Shown: piece by piece, positions 25,709-34,904 of the stretch
Position numbering within the stretch: position 1 is the first letter of the stretch
Layout: each line of letters starts with the position of its first letter
Source of the DNA: Betaproteobacteria bacterium
GTDB lineage: Bacteria > Pseudomonadota > Gammaproteobacteria > Burkholderiales > Rhodocyclaceae
DNA length: 35,845 nt
Direction of reading: 5' to 3'
NCBI GenBank assembly: GCA_016868295.1
Contig: VGHJ01000026.1
Location: forward strand, 1-35,845
Made by a program: the position numbers and the translations under genes
Notes under the pieces: generated by a model
Databases searched by the model: none
What the model was told of the DNA's origin: nothing
Seen by the model: the letters and a program-made list of their open reading frames with translations, nothing else

Positions 25709-25814
25709 TCCCCCAGCCCCTTTCCCGAGGAAAGGAGTGACAATGGTTCGGCCGCGAGGCGGCCTCCATAGCGCCGGCTTCAGCCCTCCTTGGGGCGGCC
25801 CGGCGGAGGGCTGA
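25709..25814. repeat. REP-like palindromic element upstream of moaC
   Basis: Three perfect hairpins lie in a row: CCTTTCC/GGAAAGG (25719-25735), GGCCGC/GCGGCC (25750-25764) and a 10-base stem TCAGCCCTCC/GGAGGGCTGA (25780-25814). The opening CCCCCAGCCCCT is shared with the element at 28896-28956. It fills most of the gap between the response regulator and moaC and ends 11 bases before the moaC start. Confidence 0.7.
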
Positions 25815-25825
25815 GGCGGTCCGCC

Positions 25826-26308
25826 ATGCCCAATCCGCTGACCCATTTCGACGAGCGCGGCGCGGCGCACATGGTGGATGTCGCCGAAAAGAACGAAACC
25901 CGCCGCATCGCCCGTGCCGCCGGCACCGTCTTCATGCTGCCGGCCACGCTCGCCCTGATCGAGGCGGGCGACGCGAAGAAGGGCGACGTGCTCGGCGTGG
26001 CGCGCATCGCCGCCATCCAGGCCGCCAAGCGCACCGCCGACCTCATCCCCCTCTGCCACCCGATCGCCCTGACGCGCGTCGGCGTGGAATTCGCCATCGA
26101 CCGCGACAAGGCCTGCATCACCTGCGAGGCGACGGCCGAAACGGTCGGCCGCACCGGCGTCGAGATGGAGGCGCTCACCGCCGTCAGCGTCGGCCTGCTC
26201 ACCATCTACGACATGTGCAAGGCGGTCGACCGCGGCATGTTTTTCCGGGACATCCGTCTTCTCGAAAAAGCGGGCGGCAAAAGCGGTCACTGGCAGTCCG
26301 CCTCCTGA
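25826..26308 (+). CDS. moaC: Cyclic pyranopterin monophosphate synthase MoaC
   Basis: This 160-residue protein has the normal MoaC length. It carries [11 protein letters not shown] near residue 74 and [20 protein letters not shown] near residue 113, the core of the active site. MoaC acts after MoaA to make cyclic pyranopterin monophosphate, the first isolable intermediate of molybdenum cofactor. SoeA in this window needs that cofactor. The ATG at 25826 begins [12 protein letters not shown], as in other MoaC proteins; the in-frame upstream extension is translated REP-like repeat. No other moa gene is nearby. Confidence 0.95.
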   Translation: MPNPLTHFDERGAAHMVDVAEKNETRRIARAAGTVFMLPATLALIEAGDAKKGDVLGVARIAAIQAAKRTADLIPLCHPIALTRVGVEFAIDRDKACITCEATAETVGRTGVEMEALTAVSVGLLTIYDMCKAVDRGMFFRDIRLLEKAGGKSGHWQSAS

Positions 26309-26465
26309 CTTCCTGGCAACGGAAGGTATATTAGGTTGCGCTGAAATTGGTGCGGCTTATTTTCCGATCAGAACCTATGAGTTGTTCTATGGCACTTTCC
26401 AAGATAGAGTCTGCCGAATTTGCCGTGATCGAACGAAGATCCATTAGACCAAAGGAGTTACACGG

Positions 26466-26939
26466 ATGGATGCATTGCGCAGAACCCTGCTGAAAGGAGC
26501 GGGCGCCACCGGAGCCATCGCCGCGGCCGTGGCGGCCGGCGTGCTGAAACCTTCCCAGGTGCTGGCCTCCGAATACAATCGCACCGCCTTCGAGGCCAAG
26601 GATCTGGCCAGCGCGCTGAGGAACATCGGCGCCGGCAGCGCCACCGACAGTAACGCCATCGTCATCAAGGCGCCGGACATCGCAGAGAACGGCGCCGTCG
26701 TGCCGGTCGATGTCGTCAGCAACCTGCCCAACACGATCTCCATCGCGGTGCTAGTCGACAAGAATCCGCTGCCGCTTTCCGGCGCCTTCGACTTCGCCAA
26801 CGGCGCCCTGCCGGATGTGGCGCTGCGCCTGAAGATGGGCCAGACCTCGATAGTCGAAGCCGTGGCGAAGACGGCCGACGGCAAGTACTACAAGGCGAAA
26901 AAGGAAGTCAAGGTCACCGTCGGCGGCTGCGGCGGCTGA
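26466..26939 (+). CDS. soxY: Sulfur-oxidation carrier protein SoxY
   Basis: This 157-residue protein has a twin-arginine signal (LRRTLLKGAGATG...) with likely cleavage near residue 34-35, so it is exported folded. It ends in VGGCGG, the swinging arm whose Cys155 carries thiosulfate-derived sulfur during Sox oxidation. AAAGGAG precedes the ATG. The 157-base region upstream holds A/T-rich sequence with AGAAC/GTTCT half-sites (around 26370-26390) but no convincing promoter. It is followed by soxZ after 33 bases. SoxX, A, B, C and D are not in this window, so soxYZ is a detached pair here. Confidence 0.95.
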   Translation: MDALRRTLLKGAGATGAIAAAVAAGVLKPSQVLASEYNRTAFEAKDLASALRNIGAGSATDSNAIVIKAPDIAENGAVVPVDVVSNLPNTISIAVLVDKNPLPLSGAFDFANGALPDVALRLKMGQTSIVEAVAKTADGKYYKAKKEVKVTVGGCGG

Positions 26940-26972
26940 GCGGCCCCCTCGAGATTACGGGAAGGAAAAGAC

Positions 26973-27287
26973 ATGGCAGATCCGATGAAAGTCCGCGCCC
27001 AGATGAAGGGCGACACCGCAGAAATCCGCGTCCTCATGAGCCACCCGATGGAAACCGGCCAGCGCAAGGACAATGCCGGCAACACCGTGCCGGCCCACTA
27101 CATCCAGTCGATCACGATCGACGTCGGCGGCAAGCGCGTCATCCAGGGCCAGACCGCCACCTCGATCTCGCGCAATCCGGTGTTCGGCTTCCGCGTCAAG
27201 GGCGTCAAGGTGGGCGACAAGGTCGTCATCAACTGGGTGGACAACAAGGGCGACAAGCGCACCGACGAGGCGATGATCGGCGCCTGA
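26973..27287 (+). CDS. soxZ: Sulfur-oxidation protein SoxZ
   Basis: This 104-residue protein has an Ig-like beta-sandwich pattern typical of SoxZ (MKVRAQMKGDTAEIRVLMSH at the start, HYIQSITIDVGGK in the middle, VGDKVVINWVDNKG near the end). It has no signal peptide and would be exported as a complex with SoxY through the Tat system. GGGAAGGAAAAG precedes the ATG. It forms the thiosulfate-carrying SoxYZ complex with its upstream neighbour. A small reading frame overlaps its end. Confidence 0.95.
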   Translation: MADPMKVRAQMKGDTAEIRVLMSHPMETGQRKDNAGNTVPAHYIQSITIDVGGKRVIQGQTATSISRNPVFGFRVKGVKVGDKVVINWVDNKGDKRTDEAMIGA

Positions 27288-27307
27288 TCACCCTCTTGGC
27301 CGCGGTG

Positions 27308-27442
27308 ATGTCGGCCGCATACGCCCGGCAGCCGGCCGACAAGACCGTGGCCTTCCGCAGCGACGACAAGCCGGCCGTCACGCCGCGCCGGCTCAACGAG
27401 CCGAAACCGATCGGCATGGGCGGCAACCCCGGCATCGCCTGA
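27308..27442 (+). CDS. Small reading frame after soxZ, possibly secreted; function unknown
   Basis: The frame ends at TGA 27440-27442 and has codon use like the neighbouring genes. From the ATG at 27308 it gives 44 residues (MSAAYARQPADKTVAFRSDD at the start, a PRRLNEPKPIGMGGN stretch near the end). If translation began upstream at CTG 27284, overlapping the soxZ stop codon, the N-terminus would read LITLLAAVMSAAYA, like a short signal peptide. TTG at 27296 is another option. No start has a good ribosome site, so it may be coupled to soxZ or be a decayed gene. I do not recognise it. Confidence 0.38.
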   Translation: MSAAYARQPADKTVAFRSDDKPAVTPRRLNEPKPIGMGGNPGIA

Positions 27443-27505
27443 AAGGCTCCTGCTACAAACCGTTACAGTCCCGGCCGGACACGGCACGGTAAAATCCGCC
27501 GTACC

Positions 27506-28963
27506 ATGGAGACTGACTTTTTCGCCAGACTGCGGCGCACAGTCCTGATCGCCGCGCCGGCCCTGGCGCTCCCCTTCGCGCACGCCCAGCCGGGCGACCC
27601 CTTCGGCACGCTGGCCGAGGTGCCGCCCATCGCCGGGCTGCGCCCGGCGCCCGCCCCCTGCCAGCCGGCCGACCTGGCGAAGCCGCTCGAACTCGCCGAG
27701 GCGGTGGACCTCGCCCTGTGCAACAACCCCCTGACGCGCCAGGGCTGGGCCAGCGTCCGCTTCCAGGCCGCCCAGGTCGGCGTGGCGCAATCGGCCTATC
27801 TACCCACCCTCTCCGCCAGCGCCTCGGTTTCCCGCATCCGCAACGAGGCGGCGGATAACGATCCCCTTACGCGCCGTGCCGCCGAGGCCGGCCTGTCCTA
27901 CCTGCTGTTCGACTTCGGCACCCGCGCGGCGACGCTGGAAAACGCGCGCCAGTTGTACACCGCCGCCTCGTTCACGCGCGACGCCACGGTGCAGACCGTC
28001 TTCCTCGCCGCCGTGCAGGCCTTTTTTCAGCGGCAGGCCGCCTCGGCCGTACTCGAGGCCACGCAGCTCTCGGAGAAGGCCGCGCTCGAGTCGCTCAACG
28101 CCGCCGAAGCCCGCTACGGCGTCGGCACCGCCACCCCGGCCGACCGCCTGCAGGCGCGCACGGCCCATGCCCAGGCCGTGCTCAACCGCATCGGCGCCGA
28201 AGGCGCGCTGAAGACCGCGCAGGGCGTACTCGCCAACGTCATCGGCGTCGATCCGACGCAGCCCTTCGCCCTGGCGCCGCTGCCGCCCGCCGCGCCGAGT
28301 GCCGCCTTCGAGGCCGACGTCGCCCGGCTGATCGAGGAAGCGCGCACGCGGCGGCCCGATCTCGCCGCGGCGGAAGCGCAGTTCCGTGCCGCCCGCGCGA
28401 GCATCGATGCGGCCAGGGCCGCCCATCTGCCGACGCTGTCGCTCGGCATCGTCGGCGGACGCAGCCAGATCGTTCATCAGCCGGCCTACGACAGCGCCAG
28501 CATCGGCCTCACCCTCACCATACCGCTGTTTTCCGGCTTCTCCACCACCTACAGGGTGCACGCGGCCGAGGCCCAGGCCGACCTGCAGGCGGCGCGGCGC
28601 GAACAGGTGCGCCTGCAAGTGGCGCTCGACGTGTGGAACGCCTACGCCAGCCTGACCACCGCGACGCAGTCGGTGAAGACCGCCGAAGATCTGCTCGAAA
28701 GCGCGACCCAGTCCGAACGCGTCGCCGCCGGACGCTACCGCGCCGGCGTCGGCAGCATTCTCGACCTGCTCACCGCCCAGGCCGCGCTGGCCAATGCACG
28801 CCAGAGCCGCATCCAGGCCGGCACCAACTGGTTTGTCTCGCGCAGCGCGCTCGCCCAGGCGATGGGCGCGCTGGATAGCGGCCTGCTGGCCACCCTCTCC
28901 CCCAGCCCCTCTCCCGCAAGCGGGAGAGGGGAGCTTCGTGAGCCGCTGCGCGGCTCAAATTGA
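27506..28963 (+). CDS. TolC-family outer-membrane efflux protein
   Basis: This 485-residue protein has a signal peptide ending near ALPFAHA (residue 27) and two internally repeated outer-membrane-efflux domains. Each repeat has long helices and a strand (GVAQSAYLPTLSASASVS and AARAAHLPTLSLGIVGG). It would form the outer-membrane duct of a tripartite exporter with MacA and MacB encoded next. The last 20 or so residues (LSPSPSPASGRGELREPLRG...) are encoded by a REP-like palindrome and are probably not part of the native fold. The ATG lies 10 bases after TAAAAT with no Shine-Dalgarno sequence, so the message may be nearly leaderless. Confidence 0.9.
   Translation: METDFFARLRRTVLIAAPALALPFAHAQPGDPFGTLAEVPPIAGLRPAPAPCQPADLAKPLELAEAVDLALCNNPLTRQGWASVRFQAAQVGVAQSAYLPTLSASASVSRIRNEAADNDPLTRRAAEAGLSYLLFDFGTRAATLENARQLYTAASFTRDATVQTVFLAAVQAFFQRQAASAVLEATQLSEKAALESLNAAEARYGVGTATPADRLQARTAHAQAVLNRIGAEGALKTAQGVLANVIGVDPTQPFALAPLPPAAPSAAFEADVARLIEEARTRRPDLAAAEAQFRAARASIDAARAAHLPTLSLGIVGGRSQIVHQPAYDSASIGLTLTIPLFSGFSTTYRVHAAEAQADLQAARREQVRLQVALDVWNAYASLTTATQSVKTAEDLLESATQSERVAAGRYRAGVGSILDLLTAQAALANARQSRIQAGTNWFVSRSALAQAMGALDSGLLATLSPSPSPASGRGELREPLRGSN
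28896..28956. repeat. REP-like element inside the 3' end of the tolC-like gene
   Basis: A perfect 12-base inverted repeat (28906-28917 and 28920-28931, CCCCTCTCCCGC with a 2-base loop) is followed by a 7-base one (GAGCCGC/GCGGCTC, 28940-28956). It opens with CCCCCAGCCCCT like the element before moaC. It is translated as the C-terminal tail of the TolC-like protein and separates that gene from macA, where the stable hairpin could tune expression. Confidence 0.75.
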
Positions 28964-28977
28964 ACGGACCACCGTCC

Positions 28978-30191
28978 ATGACCCGAAAGAAACAGATCAT
29001 CCTGCTGGCCGCCGTCGGCGCCCTCGTCCTGGGCGGCTATGCCGCCTGGAAGCGGCAGGCCGCCGCCAACCCGGAAACCCGCTACAAGACGCAGGCGCTC
29101 GCCAAGGGCGACGTCACCCAGACCGTCTCCGCCAACGGCACGCTCAACCCGGTGACGCTGGTCAATGTCGGCACCCAGGTGTCCGGCACCGTCAAGAAAC
29201 TCCATGTCGACTTCAACGACCAGGTCAAGGCGGGGCAAGTCCTGGCCGAGCTCGACGATGCCATCTATTCGGCCCAGGTGCGGCAGAGCGCGGCCAGCAT
29301 CGCCAGCGCGCAGGCCTCGCTCGGCCTGGCGCGCGCCAGCGAGGCGCGCATGAAGTCGCTCTACGAACAGGAATACGTCTCGCGCCAGGAGTTCGACCAG
29401 GCGGTGCAGGCGCGCGAGGCGGCGGAGGCGCAGCTCAAGCTCAGCCGCGCCCAGAACGACCGCGACCGCGCCAACCTCGGCTACTCGGTGATCCGCTCGC
29501 CCGTGTCCGGAGTGGTGGTCGACCGCGCGATCGACGTCGGCCAGACCGTCGCCGCCAGCTTCCAGACGCCGACCCTGTTCAAGATCGCGCAGGACCTGAC
29601 GCAGATGCAGATCTACACCACCTTCGCCGAGGCCGACATCGGCAGCATCAAGGTGGGTCAGCCGGTGCGCTTCAACGTCGACGCCTTCCCCAACCGGCGC
29701 TTCCAGGGCAAGGTGAAGCAGATCCGCCTCAACCCGACAACGCAGCAGAACGTCGTCACCTACAACGTCGTGGTCGAGGTCGACAACCCGGAGCAGATCT
29801 TGCTGCCCGGCATGACGGCCTATGTCAGCATCGCCGTGGCGAACCGCAAGGACGTGCTGCTGGTGCCCAATGCCGCGCTGCGCTTCAAGCCGGCCGACGC
29901 CGCCAGGGGCGGCAAGGGCGCCGAGGGCAAGGGCAGCCCGGAGGGCGGCCGCCCCGCCGGCATGGGCGGCGAGAAGCGCAAGCGCGAGAGCGGCGGCGGC
30001 ACGGTGCATGTGATCGAGGGCGGCGCGCTGAAGCCGGTCAGGATCGGCATCGGCATCACCGACTCGCGCTTCACCGAGGTGGTCGAGGGCGAACTGAAGG
30101 AAGGCGACCGCGTCATCACCGGCGAGAACCTGCCCGCGCCGGACAGCAGTGCCGCGTCCTCCTCCAGCACCTTCCGCATGAGGCTGTTCTG

Positions 30192-30192
<1 letters not shown>
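28978..30192 (+). CDS. macA: MacA-like periplasmic adaptor (membrane fusion) protein
   Basis: This 404-residue adaptor has an N-terminal membrane anchor (about residues 6-22). The first half of a lipoyl domain is GTQVSGTVKKLHVDFNDQVKAG, followed by a coiled coil around residues 95-150 and the second lipoyl half RSPVSGVVVDRAIDVGQTV. The beta-barrel domain includes LLPGMTAYVSI. Near residues 300-330 there is a low-complexity Gly/Lys/Arg insertion (GGKGAEGKGSPEGG), longer than usual. It bridges the MacB-type transporter and the TolC duct. The ATG at 28978 is preferred over TTG 28960. Its stop overlaps the next start by one base (TGATG). Confidence 0.9.
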
Positions 30193-30958
<766 letters not shown>

Positions 30959-30965
<7 letters not shown>

Positions 30966-32179
30966 GGGCCATGCTGCACGAGGCCTGGCGCGCCATGGGC
31001 GCCAACCGCCTGCGCACCCTGCTCACCATGCTCGGCATGGTGATCGGCGTCGGCGCCGTGGTGCTGATGATGGCCATCGGCCAGGGCGCGCAGTACGCCG
31101 TGCAGCAGACCATCAGCTCGATGGGCAGCAACGTCTTCGTCGTCCTCTCCGGCTTCACCTCGCCGGGCGGGGTGCGCAGCGGCAGCGGCAGCGCCCCCAC
31201 CCTGACCGTCGCCGATGCCAACGCCATCGCCGAGCTCGATGGCGTCGAGACGGTCGCCCCGGTGCACTGGGGCTCGGTGCAGATGGTGCATGGCGCGAAC
31301 AACTGGAACGCCTGGGTGCACGGCACCGTCCCGGCCTACTTCGACGCGCGCTCCTGGCCCATCGCGGACGGGGCGACCTTCACCGATTCCGACCTGCGCG
31401 CCGCCACGCGCGTGGCGCTGGTCGGCCGCACCGTGGCGCAGAACCTGTTCGGCGACGAAAACCCCGTCGGCAAGACCTTCCGCATCGGCCAGGCGCCCTT
31501 CACCGTGCTCGGCATGCTGGCGCCCAAGGGCCAGAACCTCGAGGGGCGCGACCAGGACGACATCGTGGTGATGCCGCTCACCACCGCCCAGCGCAAGGTG
31601 TTCGGCACACCCTTCCAGGGATCGGTGCGCCAGATCCTGGTCAAGGCGAGTTCGCCCGAGGCCATGCCGGTCGTGGAGAAATCGATGGAGGCGCTGCTGC
31701 GCCAGCGCCATCGCCTGCGCGAGGGCGCCGAGAACGACTTCACGCTGCGCAACCTCACCGCGGTAGCGGACACGGCCGCGGAAACGACGCGCGTCATGTC
31801 GCTGCTGCTCGGCGCCATCGCCTCGGTCTCGCTGCTGGTCGGCGGCATCGGCATCATGAACATCATGCTGGTGTCGGTGACCGAGCGCACGCGCGAGATC
31901 GGCATCCGCATGGCGATCGGCGCGCGCGAGCGCGACATCCTCGCCCAGTTCCTGCTCGAGGCGATCATCATCTCCGTCATCGGCTGCGCCATCGGCCTCA
32001 TCCTCGGCGTCGGCGGCGCCCTGCTCGCCAACCAGCTCGCCAGGATGACCGTCGTCGTCTCCGGCAGTTCGGTGCTCGCCGCCTTCGGCGTGGCCGCCGG
32101 CGTCGGCGTCTTCTTCGGCTTCTATCCGGCCCGCAAGGCGGCGCGGCTCGACCCGATCGAGGCGCTGCGCTATCAGTAA
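30959..32179 (+). CDS. macB: MacB-type ABC transporter permease
   Basis: This 406-residue permease has the MacB/FtsX layout. A first membrane helix follows NRLRTLLTMLGMVIGVGAVV (residues 16-35), then a periplasmic domain of about 220 residues (MacB_PCD type). Three C-terminal helices include IMNIMLVSVTERTREIGIRMAIGAR, a strongly conserved family segment. With MacA and the TolC-like protein it would export a periplasmic substrate, such as a peptide, lipid or macrolide-like molecule, by the mechanotransmission mechanism; the substrate is not known. The start overlaps the ATPase gene by seven bases; an alternative ATG lies at 30971. Confidence 0.9.
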
Positions 32180-32216
32180 CTTTCCCGCCCGCAGGATGGG
32201 CGATAATGCCCTTCTC

Positions 32217-33719
32217 ATGAAGGAAGAAGTGGAAATCAAGCTGGCGCTGCCGGAGACGGCGGTGCGCGCCTTCCTGCGCCACCCGCTGCTGCGGGACGCG
32301 GAAAGGCTGCCGACGCGCAGGCTGTCCAACCTCTACTACGACACGCCCGGCCTAGATCTGCACCGCCAGGGGATCGCCCTGCGCACGCGCCGGCAGGGCC
32401 GCGCCCGCCTGCAGACGGTGAAATGCGCCGGCACCGCGGGCGGCGGCCTGTCGCAGCGTCCCGAATGGGAGCAGCCCTTCGGCGGGCGCTTCGACTTCGC
32501 CGGCATCGACGACGAGGCAGTGCGTGCCGCTCTCGAGCGGCATCGCGTGCAGGATCATCTGGAACCCGCCTTCGAGACGGTGTTCACGCGCCGCTGCTGG
32601 CGCCTCGCGCCCGCGCGCGGCCCCAGCGTGCTGCTCATGCTCGACCGCGGCTGGATCGACGCGGACGGCCGGCGCGAAACCATTTCCGAAATCGAGATCG
32701 AGATCGAGCTCGAGCGCGGCAAGGTCGGCGTCCTCTTCGGCCTGGCGCGCGCCCTGGCGGCGGACCTGCCCGTGCAGGCGGAGATCCTTTCCAAGGCCGA
32801 GCGCGGCTACCGCCTGCGGCGCAATGCGCCGCCCGTTCCCGTCAAGGCCGCGCCCTCGCCGCTGCTGCCCGCGCACACGCCGCTGGAAGCCTTCCGCCGC
32901 ATCACCGCCGCCTGCCTCGCCCAGTTCCAGGCCAACGCCCTCGGGGCCGGCGAGGCGAACCCCGAGTTCGTGCATCAGATGCGCGTCGCCCTGCGCCGGC
33001 TGCGCTCCGCCCTGCGCACCTTTCGCCCCGCCCTGCCGCAAGGCTTCGAGGCAGCGGTGGTGCCGCCGCTGCGCGCGCTCGCCGCCACGCTCGGCCAGGC
33101 GCGCGACTGGGACGTGCTGGCGGAGGACATCGTCGCCCCGGTGCGCCAGGCCTTCCCCGACGATGCGCGCCTCGCCGCCCTGGCGGCGGCCGTGGAGCAT
33201 CGGCGCCGGGCGGCGCACCTTGCCGTGCAGGAGGCGCTCGCGGAACGTCCGCTCGTCCTCGCCCTGCTCGATTTCAGCGCCCGCCTGCACCGGATCGCCG
33301 ATGCGCCGGCGGACGAAGCGCTCGCCGACTTCGCCCACCGCCGGCTCGGCCGGCTGCGGCGCAAGGCACTCGCGCTGGCGAAGAAAGCGCAGGACCGGGA
33401 TCCCGCCCGCCTGCACGCCCTGCGCATCGGCATCAAGAGGCTGCGCTACGCCATCGAATTCTTCGCGCCCCTCTGCCGCGAGCGCGGCGTGCGCGACACC
33501 CTGGCCACCCTCACCGCGCTGCAGGACAGTCTCGGCGCGCTCAACGATCTCGCGCGCGCCGGCCCGCTGCTCGCGCAGTGCATGGACGACGATCCCGCCC
33601 TGCGCGAGGCAGTCGCGCTCGCCGGCGGCTGGCACGGGCCGCGCCACGCCGCCCTGCAGAAACTGACTTTTCAGGGCCTGCGGCGACTGAAGAAACTGAC
33701 ACGTTTCCGGAAGGAATGA
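32217..33719 (+). CDS. CYTH and CHAD domain protein
   Basis: This 500-residue protein has an N-terminal CYTH (triphosphate tunnel) domain marked by EEVEIK at residues 3-8 and by RRLSNLYYDTP, RTRRQG and EIEIEIELE further on. The rest, from about residue 215, is a CHAD helical domain with repeated basic/histidine sites (FVHQMRVALRRLRSALRTF and LHALRIGIKRLRYAIEFF). Such proteins bind or hydrolyse triphosphate and polyphosphate. The start may be ATG 32217, just after GATAAT and without a Shine-Dalgarno sequence, or ATG 32196. A SixA-type phosphatase gene follows within about 40 bases. Confidence 0.88.
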   Translation: MKEEVEIKLALPETAVRAFLRHPLLRDAERLPTRRLSNLYYDTPGLDLHRQGIALRTRRQGRARLQTVKCAGTAGGGLSQRPEWEQPFGGRFDFAGIDDEAVRAALERHRVQDHLEPAFETVFTRRCWRLAPARGPSVLLMLDRGWIDADGRRETISEIEIEIELERGKVGVLFGLARALAADLPVQAEILSKAERGYRLRRNAPPVPVKAAPSPLLPAHTPLEAFRRITAACLAQFQANALGAGEANPEFVHQMRVALRRLRSALRTFRPALPQGFEAAVVPPLRALAATLGQARDWDVLAEDIVAPVRQAFPDDARLAALAAAVEHRRRAAHLAVQEALAERPLVLALLDFSARLHRIADAPADEALADFAHRRLGRLRRKALALAKKAQDRDPARLHALRIGIKRLRYAIEFFAPLCRERGVRDTLATLTALQDSLGALNDLARAGPLLAQCMDDDPALREAVALAGGWHGPRHAALQKLTFQGLRRLKKLTRFRKE

Positions 33720-33759
33720 ACACATGGCAGGCAAGACGAACCTGGCGGGGGATAAAACG

Positions 33760-34212
33760 ATGGACCTCATCCTCTGGCGCCACGCCGAGGCCGAGGACGG
33801 CATGCCCGATGCGAAGCGCCGCCTCACCGAGCGCGGCCAAAAGCAGGCCAAGGCGGTCGCGCGCTGGCTGGCGAAGCGCCTGCCCGCCGGGACGCGCATC
33901 CTCGCCAGCCCCGCCGTGCGCGCCGTGCAGACGGCCGAGGCGCTGGGGCTGCCCTTCGAGGAGCTGGGCAAGCTCGGCACCGGGGCGAGCGCGGCGAGCC
34001 TGCTCGGCGCCGTCGGCTGGCCCCATGACGGCGGCACGGTCGTCGTCGTCGGCCACCAGCCCACGCTCGGCCGCGCCGCGGCGCTGCTGCTCACCGGCGA
34101 CGCCGCCGACTGGAGCGTGAGGAAGGGCGCCCTCTGGTGGTTCACGCGCCGCCTGCGCAACGGCGCCGAAGAGACCGTGCTGCGCGCGGTGATCGCCTCC
34201 GATCTGGTATAA
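33760..34212 (+). CDS. sixA: SixA-type phosphohistidine phosphatase
   Basis: This 150-residue histidine-phosphatase-superfamily protein has the catalytic R7-H8 in ILWRHAEAED, SPAVRAVQTAEAL in the middle and VVVVGHQPTLGRAA with the second catalytic His. SixA removes phosphate from histidine, for example on phosphotransfer proteins. The ATG at 33760 has GGGGGA eight bases upstream and puts the RHAEA motif at the usual place; ATG 33724 would add 12 residues. SixA next to a CHAD protein is a familiar neighbourhood. Its TAA stop lies inside a TATAAC that precedes the next gene. Confidence 0.88.
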   Translation: MDLILWRHAEAEDGMPDAKRRLTERGQKQAKAVARWLAKRLPAGTRILASPAVRAVQTAEALGLPFEELGKLGTGASAASLLGAVGWPHDGGTVVVVGHQPTLGRAAALLLTGDAADWSVRKGALWWFTRRLRNGAEETVLRAVIASDLV

Positions 34213-34222
34213 CCCGAGCACG

Positions 34223-34891
34223 ATGCAAGCGGACATCCTCTTCGACCTCGACGGCACGCTGATCGACTCCTCGCCCGGCATCCTCGCCTCCTTCGCGCGG
34301 GTGCTGGCGGCGCACGGCCTCAAGCCCGCCGTGCCGCTGGAAGCCTCGCTCATCGGCCCGCCGCTGGCGGTGACGCTGCGGCAGGTGAGCGGCCTGGGCG
34401 ACACGGGGGACGAAGCGCTGCTCGCCCGGCTGGTCGAGGCCTTCAAGGCCGACTACGACTCGGCGGGTTACCTGACGACCGAAGTGTTCCCCGGCGTCGC
34501 GGCGGGACTGGCAGCGCTTGCAACGGGCGGCGCGCGCCTCTTCGTCGTCACCAACAAGCGCCTGGTGCCGACGCGCAGGATCCTCGAGGCGCTCGGCCTG
34601 GCGCGGTACTTCAGCGGCATCCACACGCGCGACGAGACCGATCCGCCGGCGCCTTCGAAATCCGCCGTGACGCGGCGGGTGATCGCCCGGTACGGCATCG
34701 ACGCCGCCCGCGCCTGCTTCGTCGGCGATTCCGACGAGGACGCCGCCGCGGCGCGCGAGAACGGGCTCGCCTTCATCCATGCCGCCTACGGCTACGGCGC
34801 GGCCGGCATCGCGGAGCGGCCCGCCGCCGTGCTCGACGGCTTCGACGAACTGCCCGGCCTTGTCGACCGGCTGGTCGCCGCGGCCGCCTGA
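34223..34891 (+). CDS. Gph-like HAD-family phosphatase
   Basis: This 222-residue HAD hydrolase has the nucleophile motif D8-L-D10-G-T (FDLDGTLIDSSPG), a helical cap, VVTNKR (motif II), a conserved Lys in APSKSAVTRR and CFVGDSDEDAAAA (motif IV). It resembles phosphoglycolate phosphatase Gph, which clears 2-phosphoglycolate made by Rubisco oxygenation or DNA repair, but the family also contains other small-molecule phosphatases such as PpaX. It lies 10 bases after sixA. TGGTATAAC, an extended -10-like sequence, lies nine bases before the start, so it may have its own nearly leaderless transcript. Confidence 0.85.
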   Translation: MQADILFDLDGTLIDSSPGILASFARVLAAHGLKPAVPLEASLIGPPLAVTLRQVSGLGDTGDEALLARLVEAFKADYDSAGYLTTEVFPGVAAGLAALATGGARLFVVTNKRLVPTRRILEALGLARYFSGIHTRDETDPPAPSKSAVTRRVIARYGIDAARACFVGDSDEDAAAARENGLAFIHAAYGYGAAGIAERPAAVLDGFDELPGLVDRLVAAAA

Positions 34892-34904
34892 GAAGGGCGC
34901 CCGC

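Noticed and set aside
25700-25825. Molybdenum-cofactor riboswitch upstream of moaC
   Set aside because: The region is explained by three simple palindromes of a REP-like element shared with other sites, and I see no Moco riboswitch core.
28794-30191. Apparent fusion protein running through macA into the ABC ATPase
   Set aside because: The first part is the out-of-frame shadow of the tolC-like gene and macA; the ATPase begins at the ATG at 30192.
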